27,453 nucleotides of DNA from Sphingopyxis sp. (GTDB lineage Bacteria; Pseudomonadota; Alphaproteobacteria; Sphingomonadales; Sphingomonadaceae). Within the stretch, counting starts at the first letter, position 1, and every line of letters starts with the position of its first letter. The translations under genes were made by a program, and so were the position numbers. Shown here one piece after another: positions 14,802-23,696 of this stretch. The notes under the pieces are model-generated. The model saw only the letters and a program-made list of their open reading frames with translations. It did no database searches and was not told the origin of the DNA. The stretch is from the NCBI GenBank assembly GCA_026125835.1, contig JAHCKJ010000003.1, forward strand, positions 1 to 27,453, in the 5' to 3' direction.

Positions 14802-16469
14802 ATGACCGATATTGCTGCAACCGCACCCGCCCATGGCCATACCGATCACGCGCATGACGATCATGACACGCCGGGCTTTTTCGTCCGCTGGTTCATGTCG
14901 ACGAACCACAAGGACATCGGCACCCTCTACCTGATCTTTGCGATCGTTGCCGGTATCGTCGGCGGCGTGATTTCGGGCATGATGCGCCTCGAGCTCGCCG
15001 AACCCGGCATCCAGTATCTGACCGGTTGGGCGCAGTTTTTCGACGGCGCCGCGGGCGACGTTCAGGGCAAGCATTTCTGGAACGTGATGATCACGGCGCA
15101 CGGCCTGATCATGGTGTTCTTCATGGTCATGCCCGCGATGATCGGCGGCTTCGGCAACTGGTTCGTGCCGCTGATGATCGGCGCGCCCGACATGGCGTTC
15201 CCGCGCATGAACAATGTCAGCTTCTGGCTGACCTTCGTTGCCTTCGTCATGCTCGTCGGGTCGATGTTCGTCCCCGGCGGCAGCGGCCTTGGTGCGGGTA
15301 CCGGCTGGACGGTTTACGCCCCGCTGTCGACCAGCGGGTCGGCAGGGCCGGCGGTCGACATGGCGATCTTCTCACTCCACCTTGCGGGTGCAGCGTCGAT
15401 TTTGGGCGCGATCAACTTCATCACCACCATCTTCAACATGCGCGCCCCGGGCATGACGCTGCACAAGATGCCGCTGTTCGTGTGGTCGGTGCTCGTCACC
15501 GCCTTCCTGCTGCTGCTCGCGCTGCCGGTTCTGGCCGCTGCGATCACCATGCTGCTGACCGACCGCAACTTCGGCACGACCTTCTATGATGCGGCTGGCG
15601 GCGGCGATCCCGTCCTCTACCAGCATCTCTTCTGGTTCTTCGGCCACCCCGAAGTGTACATCATGATCCTGCCGGGCTTCGGCATCGTCAGCCAGATCAT
15701 CTCGACCTTCAGCCGCAAGCCGGTGTTCGGTTATCTCGGCATGGCCTATGCGATGGTCGCGATCGGTGTCGTCGGCTTCATCGTGTGGGCGCACCACATG
15801 TTCACCGTCGGTATGTCGGTGAACCTGAAGATGTATTTCACCGCGGCGACGATGGTGATCGCGGTCCCGACGGGCATCAAGATTTTCAGCTGGATCGCGA
15901 CGATGTGGGGCGGCTCGATGAGCTTCAAGACCCCGATGGTCTGGTCCTTGGGCTTCATCTTCATGTTCACCGTCGGTGGCGTGACCGGCGTCGTGCTCGC
16001 CAATGGCGGCGTCGATACCAACCTGCACGACACTTATTATGTCGTCGCGCACTTCCACTATGTGCTCTCGCTCGGCGCCGTGTTCTCGCTGTTCGCCGGT
16101 TTCTATTACTGGTTCCCGAAAATGTCGGGGCGGATGTACAACGAGTTCCTGGGCCAGTTGCACTTCTGGATCTTCTTCATCGGCGTCAACGTCCTGTTCT
16201 TCCCCCAGCACTTCCTGGGCCAGCAGGGCATGCCGCGCCGCTATCCGGACTATCCCGAAGCCTATGCCTTCTGGCACCTGATCTCGTCCTACGGCTATGT
16301 CATCATGGCGGTCGGCGTGCTGATCTTCTTCGTTAACATCCTGTGGTCGCTGGTCGCGGGCAAGAAGGCTGCCGACAATCCGTGGGGCGAAGGGGCGACG
16401 ACGCTGGAATGGACCCTGTCCAGCCCGCCGCCGTTCCACCAGTTCAACGAACTGCCGCGTATCGCCTGA
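14802..16469 (+). CDS. ctaD: Cytochrome c oxidase subunit I (aa3 type)
   Basis: 555 residues, twelve membrane helices. Catalytic core of the heme-copper oxidase that reduces O2 and pumps protons. Ligands: H100 and H419 for heme a, H417 for heme a3, H282, H331 and H332 for CuB. E284 in GHPEVY marks a type A1 oxidase with a D channel, and K360 in PTGIKIFSW is the K-channel lysine. A His/Asp-rich N-terminus (about residues 7-25) may be a loose metal-binding tail. AAGGGG precedes the ATG. A hairpin lies between this gene and ctaB, which could make the structural subunits more abundant than the assembly factors. Confidence 0.97.
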   Translation: MTDIAATAPAHGHTDHAHDDHDTPGFFVRWFMSTNHKDIGTLYLIFAIVAGIVGGVISGMMRLELAEPGIQYLTGWAQFFDGAAGDVQGKHFWNVMITAHGLIMVFFMVMPAMIGGFGNWFVPLMIGAPDMAFPRMNNVSFWLTFVAFVMLVGSMFVPGGSGLGAGTGWTVYAPLSTSGSAGPAVDMAIFSLHLAGAASILGAINFITTIFNMRAPGMTLHKMPLFVWSVLVTAFLLLLALPVLAAAITMLLTDRNFGTTFYDAAGGGDPVLYQHLFWFFGHPEVYIMILPGFGIVSQIISTFSRKPVFGYLGMAYAMVAIGVVGFIVWAHHMFTVGMSVNLKMYFTAATMVIAVPTGIKIFSWIATMWGGSMSFKTPMVWSLGFIFMFTVGGVTGVVLANGGVDTNLHDTYYVVAHFHYVLSLGAVFSLFAGFYYWFPKMSGRMYNEFLGQLHFWIFFIGVNVLFFPQHFLGQQGMPRRYPDYPEAYAFWHLISSYGYVIMAVGVLIFFVNILWSLVAGKKAADNPWGEGATTLEWTLSSPPPFHQFNELPRIA

Positions 16470-16477
16470 CCGGTATC

Positions 16478-16504
16478 GCCTCCTGCTGACATCCGGCAGG
16501 AGGC
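16478..16504 (+). terminator. Hairpin between ctaD and ctaB
   Basis: A perfect 9-base stem, GCCTCCTGC (16478-16486) and GCAGGAGGC (16496-16504), with a 9-base loop, followed by TTT only. It probably acts as a partial terminator or protects the 3' end of the coxB-ctaD message. Confidence 0.5.
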
Positions 16505-16537
16505 TTTGCCGGTCCGGCCGGAGGAAATGATCCCGTC

Positions 16538-17449
16538 ATGGCGCAAAGCCTGACCCACGGCGAAACGGCGCTCCCCGCCGACTGGCGCGACCTGTTCGCG
16601 CTGACCAAGCCGCGCGTTATGTCGCTGGTGGTGTTCACCGCGCTGTGCGGGCTGCTTGCCGCGCCGGTGTCGGTTTCGCCGGTGCTGGGTTTTGCGTCGA
16701 TCCTCGCGATCGCGCTCGGGGCCGGGGCGTCGGGCGCGCTCAACCAATGGTATGAGGCGGGGCTGGACGCCAAGATGAAGCGCACCGCCGGGCGCCCGCT
16801 CCCCGCCGGACGGCTCGATCCGCAAACCGCGCTGCAATTCGGGATCGGGCTGGCGGCTTTCTCGCTGTTTCTGATGCTGTTCGCATCGAACTGGCAGGCG
16901 ACGCTGCTGCTCGCTGCCTCGATCCTGTTTTATGTGTTCGTCTATACGATGTGGTTGAAGCCGCGGACGCCGCAGAATATCGTCATCGGCGGCGCGGCAG
17001 GGGCGTTTCCGCCGCTGATCGGCTGGGTTGCCGCGACGGGCAGCGTCGCCCCGCTGCCGGTGATGCTCTTCCTGCTCATCTTTCTGTGGACCCCGCCGCA
17101 TTTCTGGGCGCTCGCACTGTTCGTGCGCTCGGACTATGCCGCCGCGGGCATCCCGATGATGCCGGTCGTCGCAGGCGAGCAATCAACGCGGCGCCAGATC
17201 CTCTTTTACGCCATCATCATGGCGGCGGCGGCGATCGCGCCCTGGCCGCTCGGCTACACCGGCGCGCTTTATGGGTGGGTGGCGGTCATCCTGTCGCTTA
17301 TATTTGTCGCGCTGTCGGTGCAGGTGGGTACGCGCCGCACCGGCGATGGCGATTTGATGCAGCCCGAAAAGCGGCTATTCGCCTTTTCGATCGCCTATCT
17401 GTTCATTCTGTTCGGCGCGGTTGTCGCCGACCGATGGTGGCCGTTATGA
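16538..17449 (+). CDS. ctaB: Protoheme IX farnesyltransferase (heme O synthase)
   Basis: 303 residues, a UbiA-superfamily prenyltransferase with about eight or nine membrane segments (also called CyoE). It adds farnesyl to heme b to make heme O, precursor of heme A for subunit I. The first Asp-rich/Asn motif is NQWYEAGLDAKMKRTAGRPLP-like, with the N, D and R residues in the normal spacing; TPPHFWALALF is the other conserved loop. A ribosome binding site GGAGG is at 16520-16524. The TGA overlaps the next ATG (ATGA). No ctaA (heme A synthase) is in this window. Confidence 0.95.
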   Translation: MAQSLTHGETALPADWRDLFALTKPRVMSLVVFTALCGLLAAPVSVSPVLGFASILAIALGAGASGALNQWYEAGLDAKMKRTAGRPLPAGRLDPQTALQFGIGLAAFSLFLMLFASNWQATLLLAASILFYVFVYTMWLKPRTPQNIVIGGAAGAFPPLIGWVAATGSVAPLPVMLFLLIFLWTPPHFWALALFVRSDYAAAGIPMMPVVAGEQSTRRQILFYAIIMAAAAIAPWPLGYTGALYGWVAVILSLIFVALSVQVGTRRTGDGDLMQPEKRLFAFSIAYLFILFGAVVADRWWPL

Positions 17450-17610
17450 CCGACGAAAACTCCAACCTTCCCCCGGACCGCGAGCCTTTCGACGAGGCCG
17501 AATATCGCCGTCGCCAGCGCAGCCGTGCCAATATGATGGCGTGGATGCTCGGCGCGCTGGCGATACTGTTCTTCTTCATCACCATCGCCAAGATGGAGAT
17601 TTTTGCGTGA
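17446..17610 (+). CDS. Small CoxF-like membrane protein
   Basis: 54 residues: an acidic, proline-containing N-terminus (DENSNLPPDREPFDEAEY), a basic RRRQRSR patch and a single membrane helix (about 31-48, MAWMLGALAILFFFITIA), with the helix followed by a short tail. The ATG overlaps the ctaB stop by four bases and the TGA overlaps the ctaG ATG by one, so its translation seems coupled to both neighbours. A small one-helix protein (CoxF) is known at this place in other alphaproteobacterial oxidase clusters; the position and shape match, the sequence is too short to be sure. Confidence 0.75.
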   Translation: MTDENSNLPPDREPFDEAEYRRRQRSRANMMAWMLGALAILFFFITIAKMEIFA

Positions 17611-18167
17611 TGGGGCGCCTGTCTCCCAAGGCCAAGACCGCCAGCATGGCTTCGGCACTCGCGCTCGCGATGGTCGGGCTCGGTTTCGCCGCGGTGCCGC
17701 TGTACGACCTGTTCTGCCGCGTGACCGGCTTTGGCGGTACGACGCAGCGCTATGATCCGGTCGCCGCAGCGGCGGAGCCGGTGATTCTGTCGAACACCGT
17801 CTCGGTCCGTTTCGATGCCAATGTGTCGCCCGGCCTGCCGTGGAAATTCTATCCCGAGCATCCGCGCGACACGGTCAGCATCGGCGCGCGCGACATGGCG
17901 ATCTTTATCGCCGAGAACAACTCGTCGGTTCCGGTAGTCGGCACCGCCGGGTTCAACGTCACGCCGACGCAGGCGGGCAAATATTTCACCAAGATCCAGT
18001 GCTTCTGCTTCACCGAACAGCGGCTGGAGCCGGGGCAGCAGATGCGGATGCCGGTGTTGTTCTTTGTCGATCCCAAGATCATGGACGATCCCGACGCGCG
18101 CGACGTGCAGGAAATCACCCTCAGCTATACCTTCCACCCTGTAGACGAGGGTAAAAAGGCGAGCTAA
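17610..18167 (+). CDS. ctaG: Cytochrome c oxidase assembly protein CtaG (Cox11 type)
   Basis: 185 residues. One N-terminal membrane anchor (about 12-32), then a periplasmic beta domain that carries copper and delivers it to CuB of subunit I. Typical features are VPLYDLFCRVTGFGGT after the anchor and the copper-binding IQCFCFTEQ with its CxC pair, followed by MPVLFFVDP. The ATG at 17610 shares its A with the stop of the preceding small gene; a GTG at 17607 is possible but less likely. The next gene is 80 bases downstream. Confidence 0.95.
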   Translation: MGRLSPKAKTASMASALALAMVGLGFAAVPLYDLFCRVTGFGGTTQRYDPVAAAAEPVILSNTVSVRFDANVSPGLPWKFYPEHPRDTVSIGARDMAIFIAENNSSVPVVGTAGFNVTPTQAGKYFTKIQCFCFTEQRLEPGQQMRMPVLFFVDPKIMDDPDARDVQEITLSYTFHPVDEGKKAS

Positions 18168-18247
18168 GGCCGCGATCAGAGTCTTATCCACCGACTGGCG
18201 GGCGATGGGGAATCGCGACGCCGGGGCTGCAAAACGGGAACAACGCA

Positions 18248-19123
18248 ATGGCCGGTGCCAAACATCATGACTATCACCTGGTAAATCCCAGCGTCTGGCC
18301 GCTCATCGGTTCGGTCGCGGCGATGGTGATGTTCTTCGGGCTCGTCATGTACATGCACGAGGATTATTTCGGCGGCGCCGGCAAATGGGTGCTGGGCCTC
18401 GGCTTCATGGGCGTGATCGCCACCTTTTTCAGCTGGTGGGCCGATGTGATCAACGAAGCGCATGCCGGCGACCATACCCCGGTGGTGCAGCTGCACCTGC
18501 GGTACGGCATGATCCTGTTCATCGCGTCCGAAGTCATGTTCTTCGTCGGCTGGTTCTGGGCCTGGTTCGATTTCTCGCTGTTCCCGGTGCCGATCGAATA
18601 TGCCGACGGTGCGGTGACCTCGCTGTTCGGGCAGGAAGGCGCAGCAGCGATCACCCAGTGGCCGCCCAAGGGCATCGAGGTCATCGATCCCTTTTCGCTG
18701 CCGTTGCTCAACACGCTGATCCTGCTCTGCTCGGGCACCACGATCACCTGGGCGCATCACTCGCTGATCCACGGTGATCGCGAGGGTCTGAAAAAGGGCT
18801 TGTGGCTGACGATTATCCTGGGTGTCGTGTTCTCGGCGATCCAGGCCTATGAATACGCCCATGCGCCCTGGGGCTTTGGTCAGAGCAACTATAGCTCGGC
18901 CTTTTACATGGCGACCGGCTTCCACGGCTTCCACGTTCTGGTCGGTACGATCTTCCTGATCGTCTGCCTTGTCCGCACCTACAAGGGCCACTTCACGCCG
19001 AAGCAGCATTTCGGCTTCGAAGCCGCCGCCTGGTACTGGCACTTCGTCGATGTCGTGTGGCTGTTCCTCTTTGTCATCATCTATGTCTGGGGCGGCTGGG
19101 GCGCGCCGATCGCCGCGCACTAA
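18248..19123 (+). CDS. coxC: Cytochrome c oxidase subunit III
   Basis: 291 residues with seven membrane helices, a structural subunit that stabilises the proton pump. Typical stretches are HDYHLVNPSVWPL at the N-terminus, SEVMFFVGWFWAWF, CSGTTITWAHHSL, ATGFHGFHVLVGT and the C-terminal AAWYWHFVDVVWLFLF. The ATG at 18248 is preceded by ACGGGA. A short 22-base gap separates it from the DUF983 gene. Confidence 0.96.
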   Translation: MAGAKHHDYHLVNPSVWPLIGSVAAMVMFFGLVMYMHEDYFGGAGKWVLGLGFMGVIATFFSWWADVINEAHAGDHTPVVQLHLRYGMILFIASEVMFFVGWFWAWFDFSLFPVPIEYADGAVTSLFGQEGAAAITQWPPKGIEVIDPFSLPLLNTLILLCSGTTITWAHHSLIHGDREGLKKGLWLTIILGVVFSAIQAYEYAHAPWGFGQSNYSSAFYMATGFHGFHVLVGTIFLIVCLVRTYKGHFTPKQHFGFEAAAWYWHFVDVVWLFLFVIIYVWGGWGAPIAAH

Positions 19124-19145
19124 ATTGCCCGAAGGCGACACCATA

Positions 19146-19520
19146 ATGAAAGGGCAGCCGCCGGTCTGGCGCGCTGCCCTTTCTGGTCTTTGCCCCGAAT
19201 GCGGCGCACCGACGCTGTTCGACGGACCCGTCCGCTTTCGCGACCGGTGCGGCGCCTGCGGGCTGGATTATGCGCGCTACAATGTCGGCGATGGTCCCGC
19301 GGCGTTCCTGACCCTGATCATCGGCGCGCTGCTGATTGCGCTCGCGCTCACCCTCGACTTCGCTGTTCAGCCGCCGCTGTGGGTGCATGTGCTGCTGTGG
19401 GTTCCGTTGACCGCGGCGGCGGTCGTCTATGGCCTGCGCGTCGCGAAAGGCGCGCTGATCGCCAGCGAGCACCAGCGGCAGGCCGCCGAAGGACGACAGG
19501 TGGGCAAGGGCGATGACTGA
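19146..19520 (+). CDS. DUF983 zinc-ribbon membrane protein
   Basis: 124 residues. A zinc ribbon at the N-terminus (C16 and C19 in CPECG, C35 and C38 in CGACG) precedes two membrane helices (about 57-76 and 81-102). The family (DUF983, PF06170) is often found inside oxidase gene clusters between coxC and surf1, but no biochemical role is established. A part in metal handling or assembly of the oxidase is a guess from context. The 3' end overlaps the SURF1 gene by 8 bases. Confidence 0.88.
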   Translation: MKGQPPVWRAALSGLCPECGAPTLFDGPVRFRDRCGACGLDYARYNVGDGPAAFLTLIIGALLIALALTLDFAVQPPLWVHVLLWVPLTAAAVVYGLRVAKGALIASEHQRQAAEGRQVGKGDD

Positions 19521-20160
19521 TCCTGCCGCGCCGCAGCCCGCTGTGCGCTGGCCGCTTGTCCCGACCCTGCTCGTCGCGATCGCGGTCGCGGCGATGGTCG
19601 GCCTCGGCATCTGGCAGTTGCAGCGCAAGGCCGACAAGGAAGCGCTGATCGCGCTGTACCAGCGAAACATGGCGATGTCGGCGCTGGTGACCTACCCCAA
19701 GCTGCCGCCCGTTCCCGACGCGATGCTGTACCGCAAGAGCAGCGTCGTCTGCCTCGAACCCATACGCTGGGATCCGCGCAGCGGCGCCGACCGCCGGGGC
19801 CGCGCCGGTTTTAGGATGATCGCCGATTGCCGCACGGGTGCGGAGGGGCCGGGGGTGCTTGTCGACGTCGGGATCGGCGACGATTTCACGCCGCCCGAAT
19901 GGCCGGGCGGCATGGTGCAGGGAACGATCGTGCCCGGCCCCGAACAGCCGACGATGATCGAACGACTGACGGGCAAGGCAGCACCGGCGCGGGCGATGCT
20001 GATCGCCGATGTCCCCGCCGCGGGTCTGCGCGCGAGCGCGGTGCCTTCGGCCGACGACACGCCCAACAACCATCTTGCCTATGCGGTGCAATGGTTCCTG
20101 TTCGCCGCCGCGGCGCTGCTGATCTACATCCTCGCGCTACGCCGCCGCTTGCGGCCTTGA
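19513..20160 (+). CDS. SURF1-family oxidase assembly protein
   Basis: 215 residues. Two membrane helices at the ends (about 13-33 and 191-210) enclose a periplasmic domain. GIWQLQRKADKEALI follows the first helix and NNHLAYAVQWFLFA leads into the second; both are family signatures. SURF1 helps insert heme a3 into subunit I. The middle is shorter and less conserved than in mitochondrial forms, and the usual central GxYD element is not obvious. It overlaps DUF983 by 8 bases and precedes thrC by 27. Confidence 0.9.
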   Translation: MTDPAAPQPAVRWPLVPTLLVAIAVAAMVGLGIWQLQRKADKEALIALYQRNMAMSALVTYPKLPPVPDAMLYRKSSVVCLEPIRWDPRSGADRRGRAGFRMIADCRTGAEGPGVLVDVGIGDDFTPPEWPGGMVQGTIVPGPEQPTMIERLTGKAAPARAMLIADVPAAGLRASAVPSADDTPNNHLAYAVQWFLFAAAALLIYILALRRRLRP

Positions 20161-20187
20161 CCGCCGCCCGCTAGGCGCTGGGCCGCC

Positions 20188-21585
20188 ATGGAATATATCA
20201 GCACCCGCGGCTCCGCGCCGACCCTCGACTTTCGCGCCGCGACGCTGGCGGGCCTCGCCAGCGACGGCGGGCTCTATCTGCCCGCGCGGTGGCCGCAGAT
20301 GGCGCGCGACGACATTCGCGCGCTCGCCAGGCTCGATTATGCCGAAACCGCGGTGCGCGTCATGCTGCCGTTCGTGGCGGGGGTGCTGGGCGAGGATGAC
20401 CTCCGCCGCCTGTGCCGCGCCGCCTATGGCAGTTTCAGCCATGACGCGGTGACCCCGCTGGTCCAGCTCGACCATCGCCACTGGCTGCTCGAACTGTTCC
20501 ACGGCCCGACGCTGGCGTTCAAGGATGTCGCGCTGCAATTGCTCGGGCAATTGTTCGAGACATTCCTCGCGGGCGGTGACACCGACATCACCATCGTCGG
20601 TGCGACGTCGGGCGATACCGGGTCGGCGGCGATCGAGGCGGTCGCGGGGCGCGAACATATCCGCATCTTCATGCTCCACCCCGAAGGGCGGGTCAGCGAC
20701 GTCCAGCGGCGCCAGATGACAACGGTGCTGGCACCGAACGTCCACAATATCGCGATCGACGGCAGCTTCGACGACGCGCAGGCGATGGTGAAGCGGCTGT
20801 TCGGCGATGACGAGGCCCGTGCCCAGGTCAATTTGTCGGCGGTGAACAGCATCAACTGGGCGCGGTTGATGGCGCAGGTGGTCTATTATTTCTATGCCGC
20901 GGTGCGGCTTGGCGGTCCCGACCGCCCGGTGGCGTTCAGCGTCCCGACCGGCAATTTCGGCGATGTGTTCGCGGGCTATGTCGCGGCGCAGATGGGGCTG
21001 CCGGTGGCGCGGCTGGTCGTCGCGACCAACGTCAACGACATCCTCCACCGCGCGCTGACCAACGGCGACTATAGCGCCGGCACGGTGACACCGACCGCAA
21101 CCCCCAGCATGGACATACAGGTCAGCAGCAATTTCGAACGCTTGCTGTTCGACCTGTCGGGCCGCGACGGCGCCGCGATCATGGGCAAGATGGGCGAGTT
21201 CGATCGCAACCGCGCGATGACCATCCCCGCCGACATGCTGGCAGGCGCCCGCGGGCTGTTTTCGAGCGCGAGCATTGACGGCGACGCGATGGCCCTCGCG
21301 CTGCGCTGGGCGCAGGAGCGTGGCGGACAGATCATCGACCCGCACAGCGCGGTGGGGCTGGCGGCGGCGCGCACGCTGGAGATCGACGCGGATATCCCGG
21401 TCGTCACGCTTGCCACCGCGCATCCGGCCAAGTTCCGCGAAGCGGTCGAGCGCGCGACGGGCGTTCGTCCGGCGTTGCCGCCGCGACTGGGCAATCTGTT
21501 CGAGCGCGAAGAACGCTTTGCGAAGCTGCCCGGCGATTATGACGCGGTGAAGGCCTTTATTCTCGCGGAAGCGGCGCGTGGCTGA
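20188..21585 (+). CDS. thrC: Threonine synthase
   Basis: 465 residues, a PLP enzyme that turns O-phosphohomoserine into threonine. K112 in GPTLAFKDVALQLLG holds PLP; GATSGDTGSAAIEA is the phosphate/cofactor loop; SINWARLMAQVVYYF and VPTGNFGDVFAGYVA are conserved in the long (type II) form, matching its length. Starts MEYISTRGSAPTLDF at ATG 20188. The stop overlaps the next gene by 8 bases. The link to the oxidase cluster is positional and known in other alphaproteobacteria. Confidence 0.95.
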   Translation: MEYISTRGSAPTLDFRAATLAGLASDGGLYLPARWPQMARDDIRALARLDYAETAVRVMLPFVAGVLGEDDLRRLCRAAYGSFSHDAVTPLVQLDHRHWLLELFHGPTLAFKDVALQLLGQLFETFLAGGDTDITIVGATSGDTGSAAIEAVAGREHIRIFMLHPEGRVSDVQRRQMTTVLAPNVHNIAIDGSFDDAQAMVKRLFGDDEARAQVNLSAVNSINWARLMAQVVYYFYAAVRLGGPDRPVAFSVPTGNFGDVFAGYVAAQMGLPVARLVVATNVNDILHRALTNGDYSAGTVTPTATPSMDIQVSSNFERLLFDLSGRDGAAIMGKMGEFDRNRAMTIPADMLAGARGLFSSASIDGDAMALALRWAQERGGQIIDPHSAVGLAAARTLEIDADIPVVTLATAHPAKFREAVERATGVRPALPPRLGNLFEREERFAKLPGDYDAVKAFILAEAARG

Positions 21586-22474
21586 CCTGTTGCCGCTGGT
21601 CACCCTCGTCGGCGAGCCGTGGGACGATTACGGGCTGGTCGACAGCGGAAACGGGCGCAAGCTGGAACGCTATGGCGGCTATCGGTTCATCCGCCCCGAA
21701 CCGCAGGCGATGTGGGCGCCCGCGCTGCCCGCCGGCGAATGGGATGCCGCCGATGGCGAGTTTATCCCGGCATCGGACGATGACGGCGGCGGGCGCTGGT
21801 ATTACAACAAGCCCGTGCCGCAGGAGGGTTGGTCGCTGGCGTGGCGCGAGACGCGCTTCACCGCGTCCTGCACCCCGTTCCGACACCTGGGCTTTTTTCC
21901 CGACATGGCGCCCGTTTGGGACTGGCTGCGTACGCAGGTCGACGGCAAACCCGATCCGGCCTTTCTGAACCTGTTCGGGTACACCGGGGTCGGCAGCCAG
22001 GCTTTGGCCGCGACGGGCGCCTCGGTGACACATGTCGATGCGTCGAAGAAATCGGTCGGGCAGGCGCGTGAAAATGCCGCGCTCGCGGGGATGGCGGACA
22101 AGCCGGTGCGCTGGATCGTCGACGACGCCGGCAAATTCACCGCGCGCGAAGTGCGGCGCGGGCGACGGTACGACGCGATCCTGCTCGATCCCCCCAAATT
22201 CGGCCGCGGCCCTGGCGGCGAGCGCTGGCAGCTGGAGGAGGGGCTGGCGCCGCTGCTCGCCGATTGCCATCAGTTGCTCGATGCCGACAGCCGCGCGCTG
22301 TTCCTCACCGTCTATGCTGTCCGCATGTCGGCGCTGGCGATCGGCGAATTGCTGGCGCAATTGTTTGCCGACTTGCCGGGCACGGTCGAATGCGGCGAAC
22401 TGGCGGTGCGCGAGGAAACGCGCGGGCTGCTGCTGCCGACCGCGATCTTCGCGCGCTGGAGCCGCGGCGAATAA
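21578..22474 (+). CDS. Class I SAM-dependent methyltransferase (RlmI/COG1092-like)
   Basis: 298 residues, starting with GTG at 21578 inside the end of thrC. Motif I is NLFGYTGVGSQAL, the acidic residue that binds ribose is in VTHVDASKKSV, and motif IV is DPPKFGRGP, the type seen in rRNA cytosine-5 methyltransferases such as RlmI. The N-terminal PUA domain of RlmI is missing; in its place is a beta-rich region (about 1-110). Substrate probably rRNA, not proven. A 15-base hairpin follows the stop. Confidence 0.85.
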   Translation: MADLLPLVTLVGEPWDDYGLVDSGNGRKLERYGGYRFIRPEPQAMWAPALPAGEWDAADGEFIPASDDDGGGRWYYNKPVPQEGWSLAWRETRFTASCTPFRHLGFFPDMAPVWDWLRTQVDGKPDPAFLNLFGYTGVGSQALAATGASVTHVDASKKSVGQARENAALAGMADKPVRWIVDDAGKFTAREVRRGRRYDAILLDPPKFGRGPGGERWQLEEGLAPLLADCHQLLDADSRALFLTVYAVRMSALAIGELLAQLFADLPGTVECGELAVREETRGLLLPTAIFARWSRGE

Positions 22475-22480
22475 TCACAT

Positions 22481-22519
22481 CGCCGCGGTCGCCACAGACA
22501 TCCCGTGGTGACCGCGGCG
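22481..22519. terminator. Long hairpin between converging genes
   Basis: A 15-base stem, CGCCGCGGTCGCCAC (22481-22495) and GTGGTGACCGCGGCG (22505-22519), with one G-T pair and a 9-base loop, between the methyltransferase and the converging GGDEF gene. No U run on either side, so it may act through RNA structure or with Rho. Confidence 0.6.
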
Positions 22520-22556
22520 TCCCGCCCCCTGGCGGAAAGCAGTGCCGACCGGACGC

Positions 22557-23696
22557 TCAAGACGCCGGATCGGCGATCTCGATGCGGTTGCGGCCGCCGG
22601 CCTTTGCCTTGTACAGCGCATCGTCGGCGGCTTTGAGCGCGCCGCGCGTTTCGCCATAGCCAAAGACATCGGCGACCCCGCCCGAGAAGGTGATTTGGCC
22701 AAACGGCTTGTCGGTCTTGCGGTTGATGAGCCGCCGTCCAGCGAGCCCCTCGCGCGCCTCGTCGAGCCGCTCGGCGGCCTGGGTCGGAGTCAGGCCGCGG
22801 AACAACATGACAAATTCCTCACCGCCGTGGCGCGCGACATGGCAGCGGTCGTCGGAGATGCGCGCCAGCGTGTCGGCGATCGCCTTGATGACGCGGTCGC
22901 CCGCCTCGTGGCCATGCGTGTCGTTGACCTTTTTGAACTCGTCGATGTCGCAAAAGGCGACGCTGAGCGGTTCGCACGCGGCGCGCGCTTCCTTGTAATG
23001 GCGATCGAGCAGGATTTCAAAGGCGCGGCGGTTCGGCAGACCGGTCAGGAAATCCAGCTCGGCGTCGCGCTTGGCGCGTTCGAGGCTGCGGCGCAGCGCC
23101 TTGGCCTCGTCCTCGCTCTTGCGCATATTATCCTCGGCCTTGCGCGTGCGCTCGAGCATCACCCGGGTCAGGTCGGCCAGGCTGGACACGATCCGCCCGG
23201 TCTTTTGCAACTGCTCCAGATCGTCGACATGCTGTTCGAGTTCGGACCCGTAATCGCTGGTGACGGTGCGCGCCTCCTTGGCGTGAACCTGAAAGGCTTC
23301 GAGATTGGTTTCGAGCCGTGTCATCAGCCGCTCAAGGTCGGCGTGGTCGGCACGGTTGCCGGTCTGGTCGCCCAGTTCGTTGAGCCATTGCTGGGTGATC
23401 CCTTCGCCCGAAAGCGAGCGCGCGCTGATCTGGCGCGCCAGCGGCGGGTTCGAACCCGAAAATGCGGCGTGCGCGACCAGCAAATTGCCGGTTGATACGT
23501 CGAGATCGTTATCGACCAGAAACGCCATGATCGTCCCGATCAACTGGTGCCGGGCGAGCCGCGCCAGATCGCGCGGGCCGCCGTCGTCGGGCGGGGCATT
23601 TCTGCCCCCGCGGGACGCGCCCTGTCCGCGGCGGATCCCCAGCCAGTCCAGAAGCCGTCCTACCGGCTCGGTCGATGGTGTAGCATTGCTGGTCAT
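22557..23696 (-). CDS. Soluble GGDEF diguanylate cyclase
   Basis: 379 residues from ATG 23696 (a TTG at 23717 would add seven). No signal or membrane segment. An N-terminal domain (about 40-190) of unknown type contains long helices, a coiled coil follows (about 165-215), then the GGDEF domain (about 218-375): LDFLTGLPNRRAFE, CDIDEFKKVNDTHGHEAGD, ARHGGEEFVMLF with an intact GGEEF motif, and ADDALYKAKAGGRN. The RxxD inhibitory site is missing (DDRC is there instead). It should make cyclic-di-GMP from GTP. It diverges from the giant surface-protein gene across 332 bases, which makes a regulatory link plausible. Confidence 0.9.
   Translation of the reverse strand: MTSNATPSTEPVGRLLDWLGIRRGQGASRGGRNAPPDDGGPRDLARLARHQLIGTIMAFLVDNDLDVSTGNLLVAHAAFSGSNPPLARQISARSLSGEGITQQWLNELGDQTGNRADHADLERLMTRLETNLEAFQVHAKEARTVTSDYGSELEQHVDDLEQLQKTGRIVSSLADLTRVMLERTRKAEDNMRKSEDEAKALRRSLERAKRDAELDFLTGLPNRRAFEILLDRHYKEARAACEPLSVAFCDIDEFKKVNDTHGHEAGDRVIKAIADTLARISDDRCHVARHGGEEFVMLFRGLTPTQAAERLDEAREGLAGRRLINRKTDKPFGQITFSGGVADVFGYGETRGALKAADDALYKAKAGGRNRIEIADPAS

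Noticed and set aside
23445..23458. CGGGTTCGAACCCG, which looks like the T arm of a tRNA.
   Set aside because: No acceptor or anticodon arm is at the right distance, and the bases encode part of the GGDEF protein N-terminal domain.
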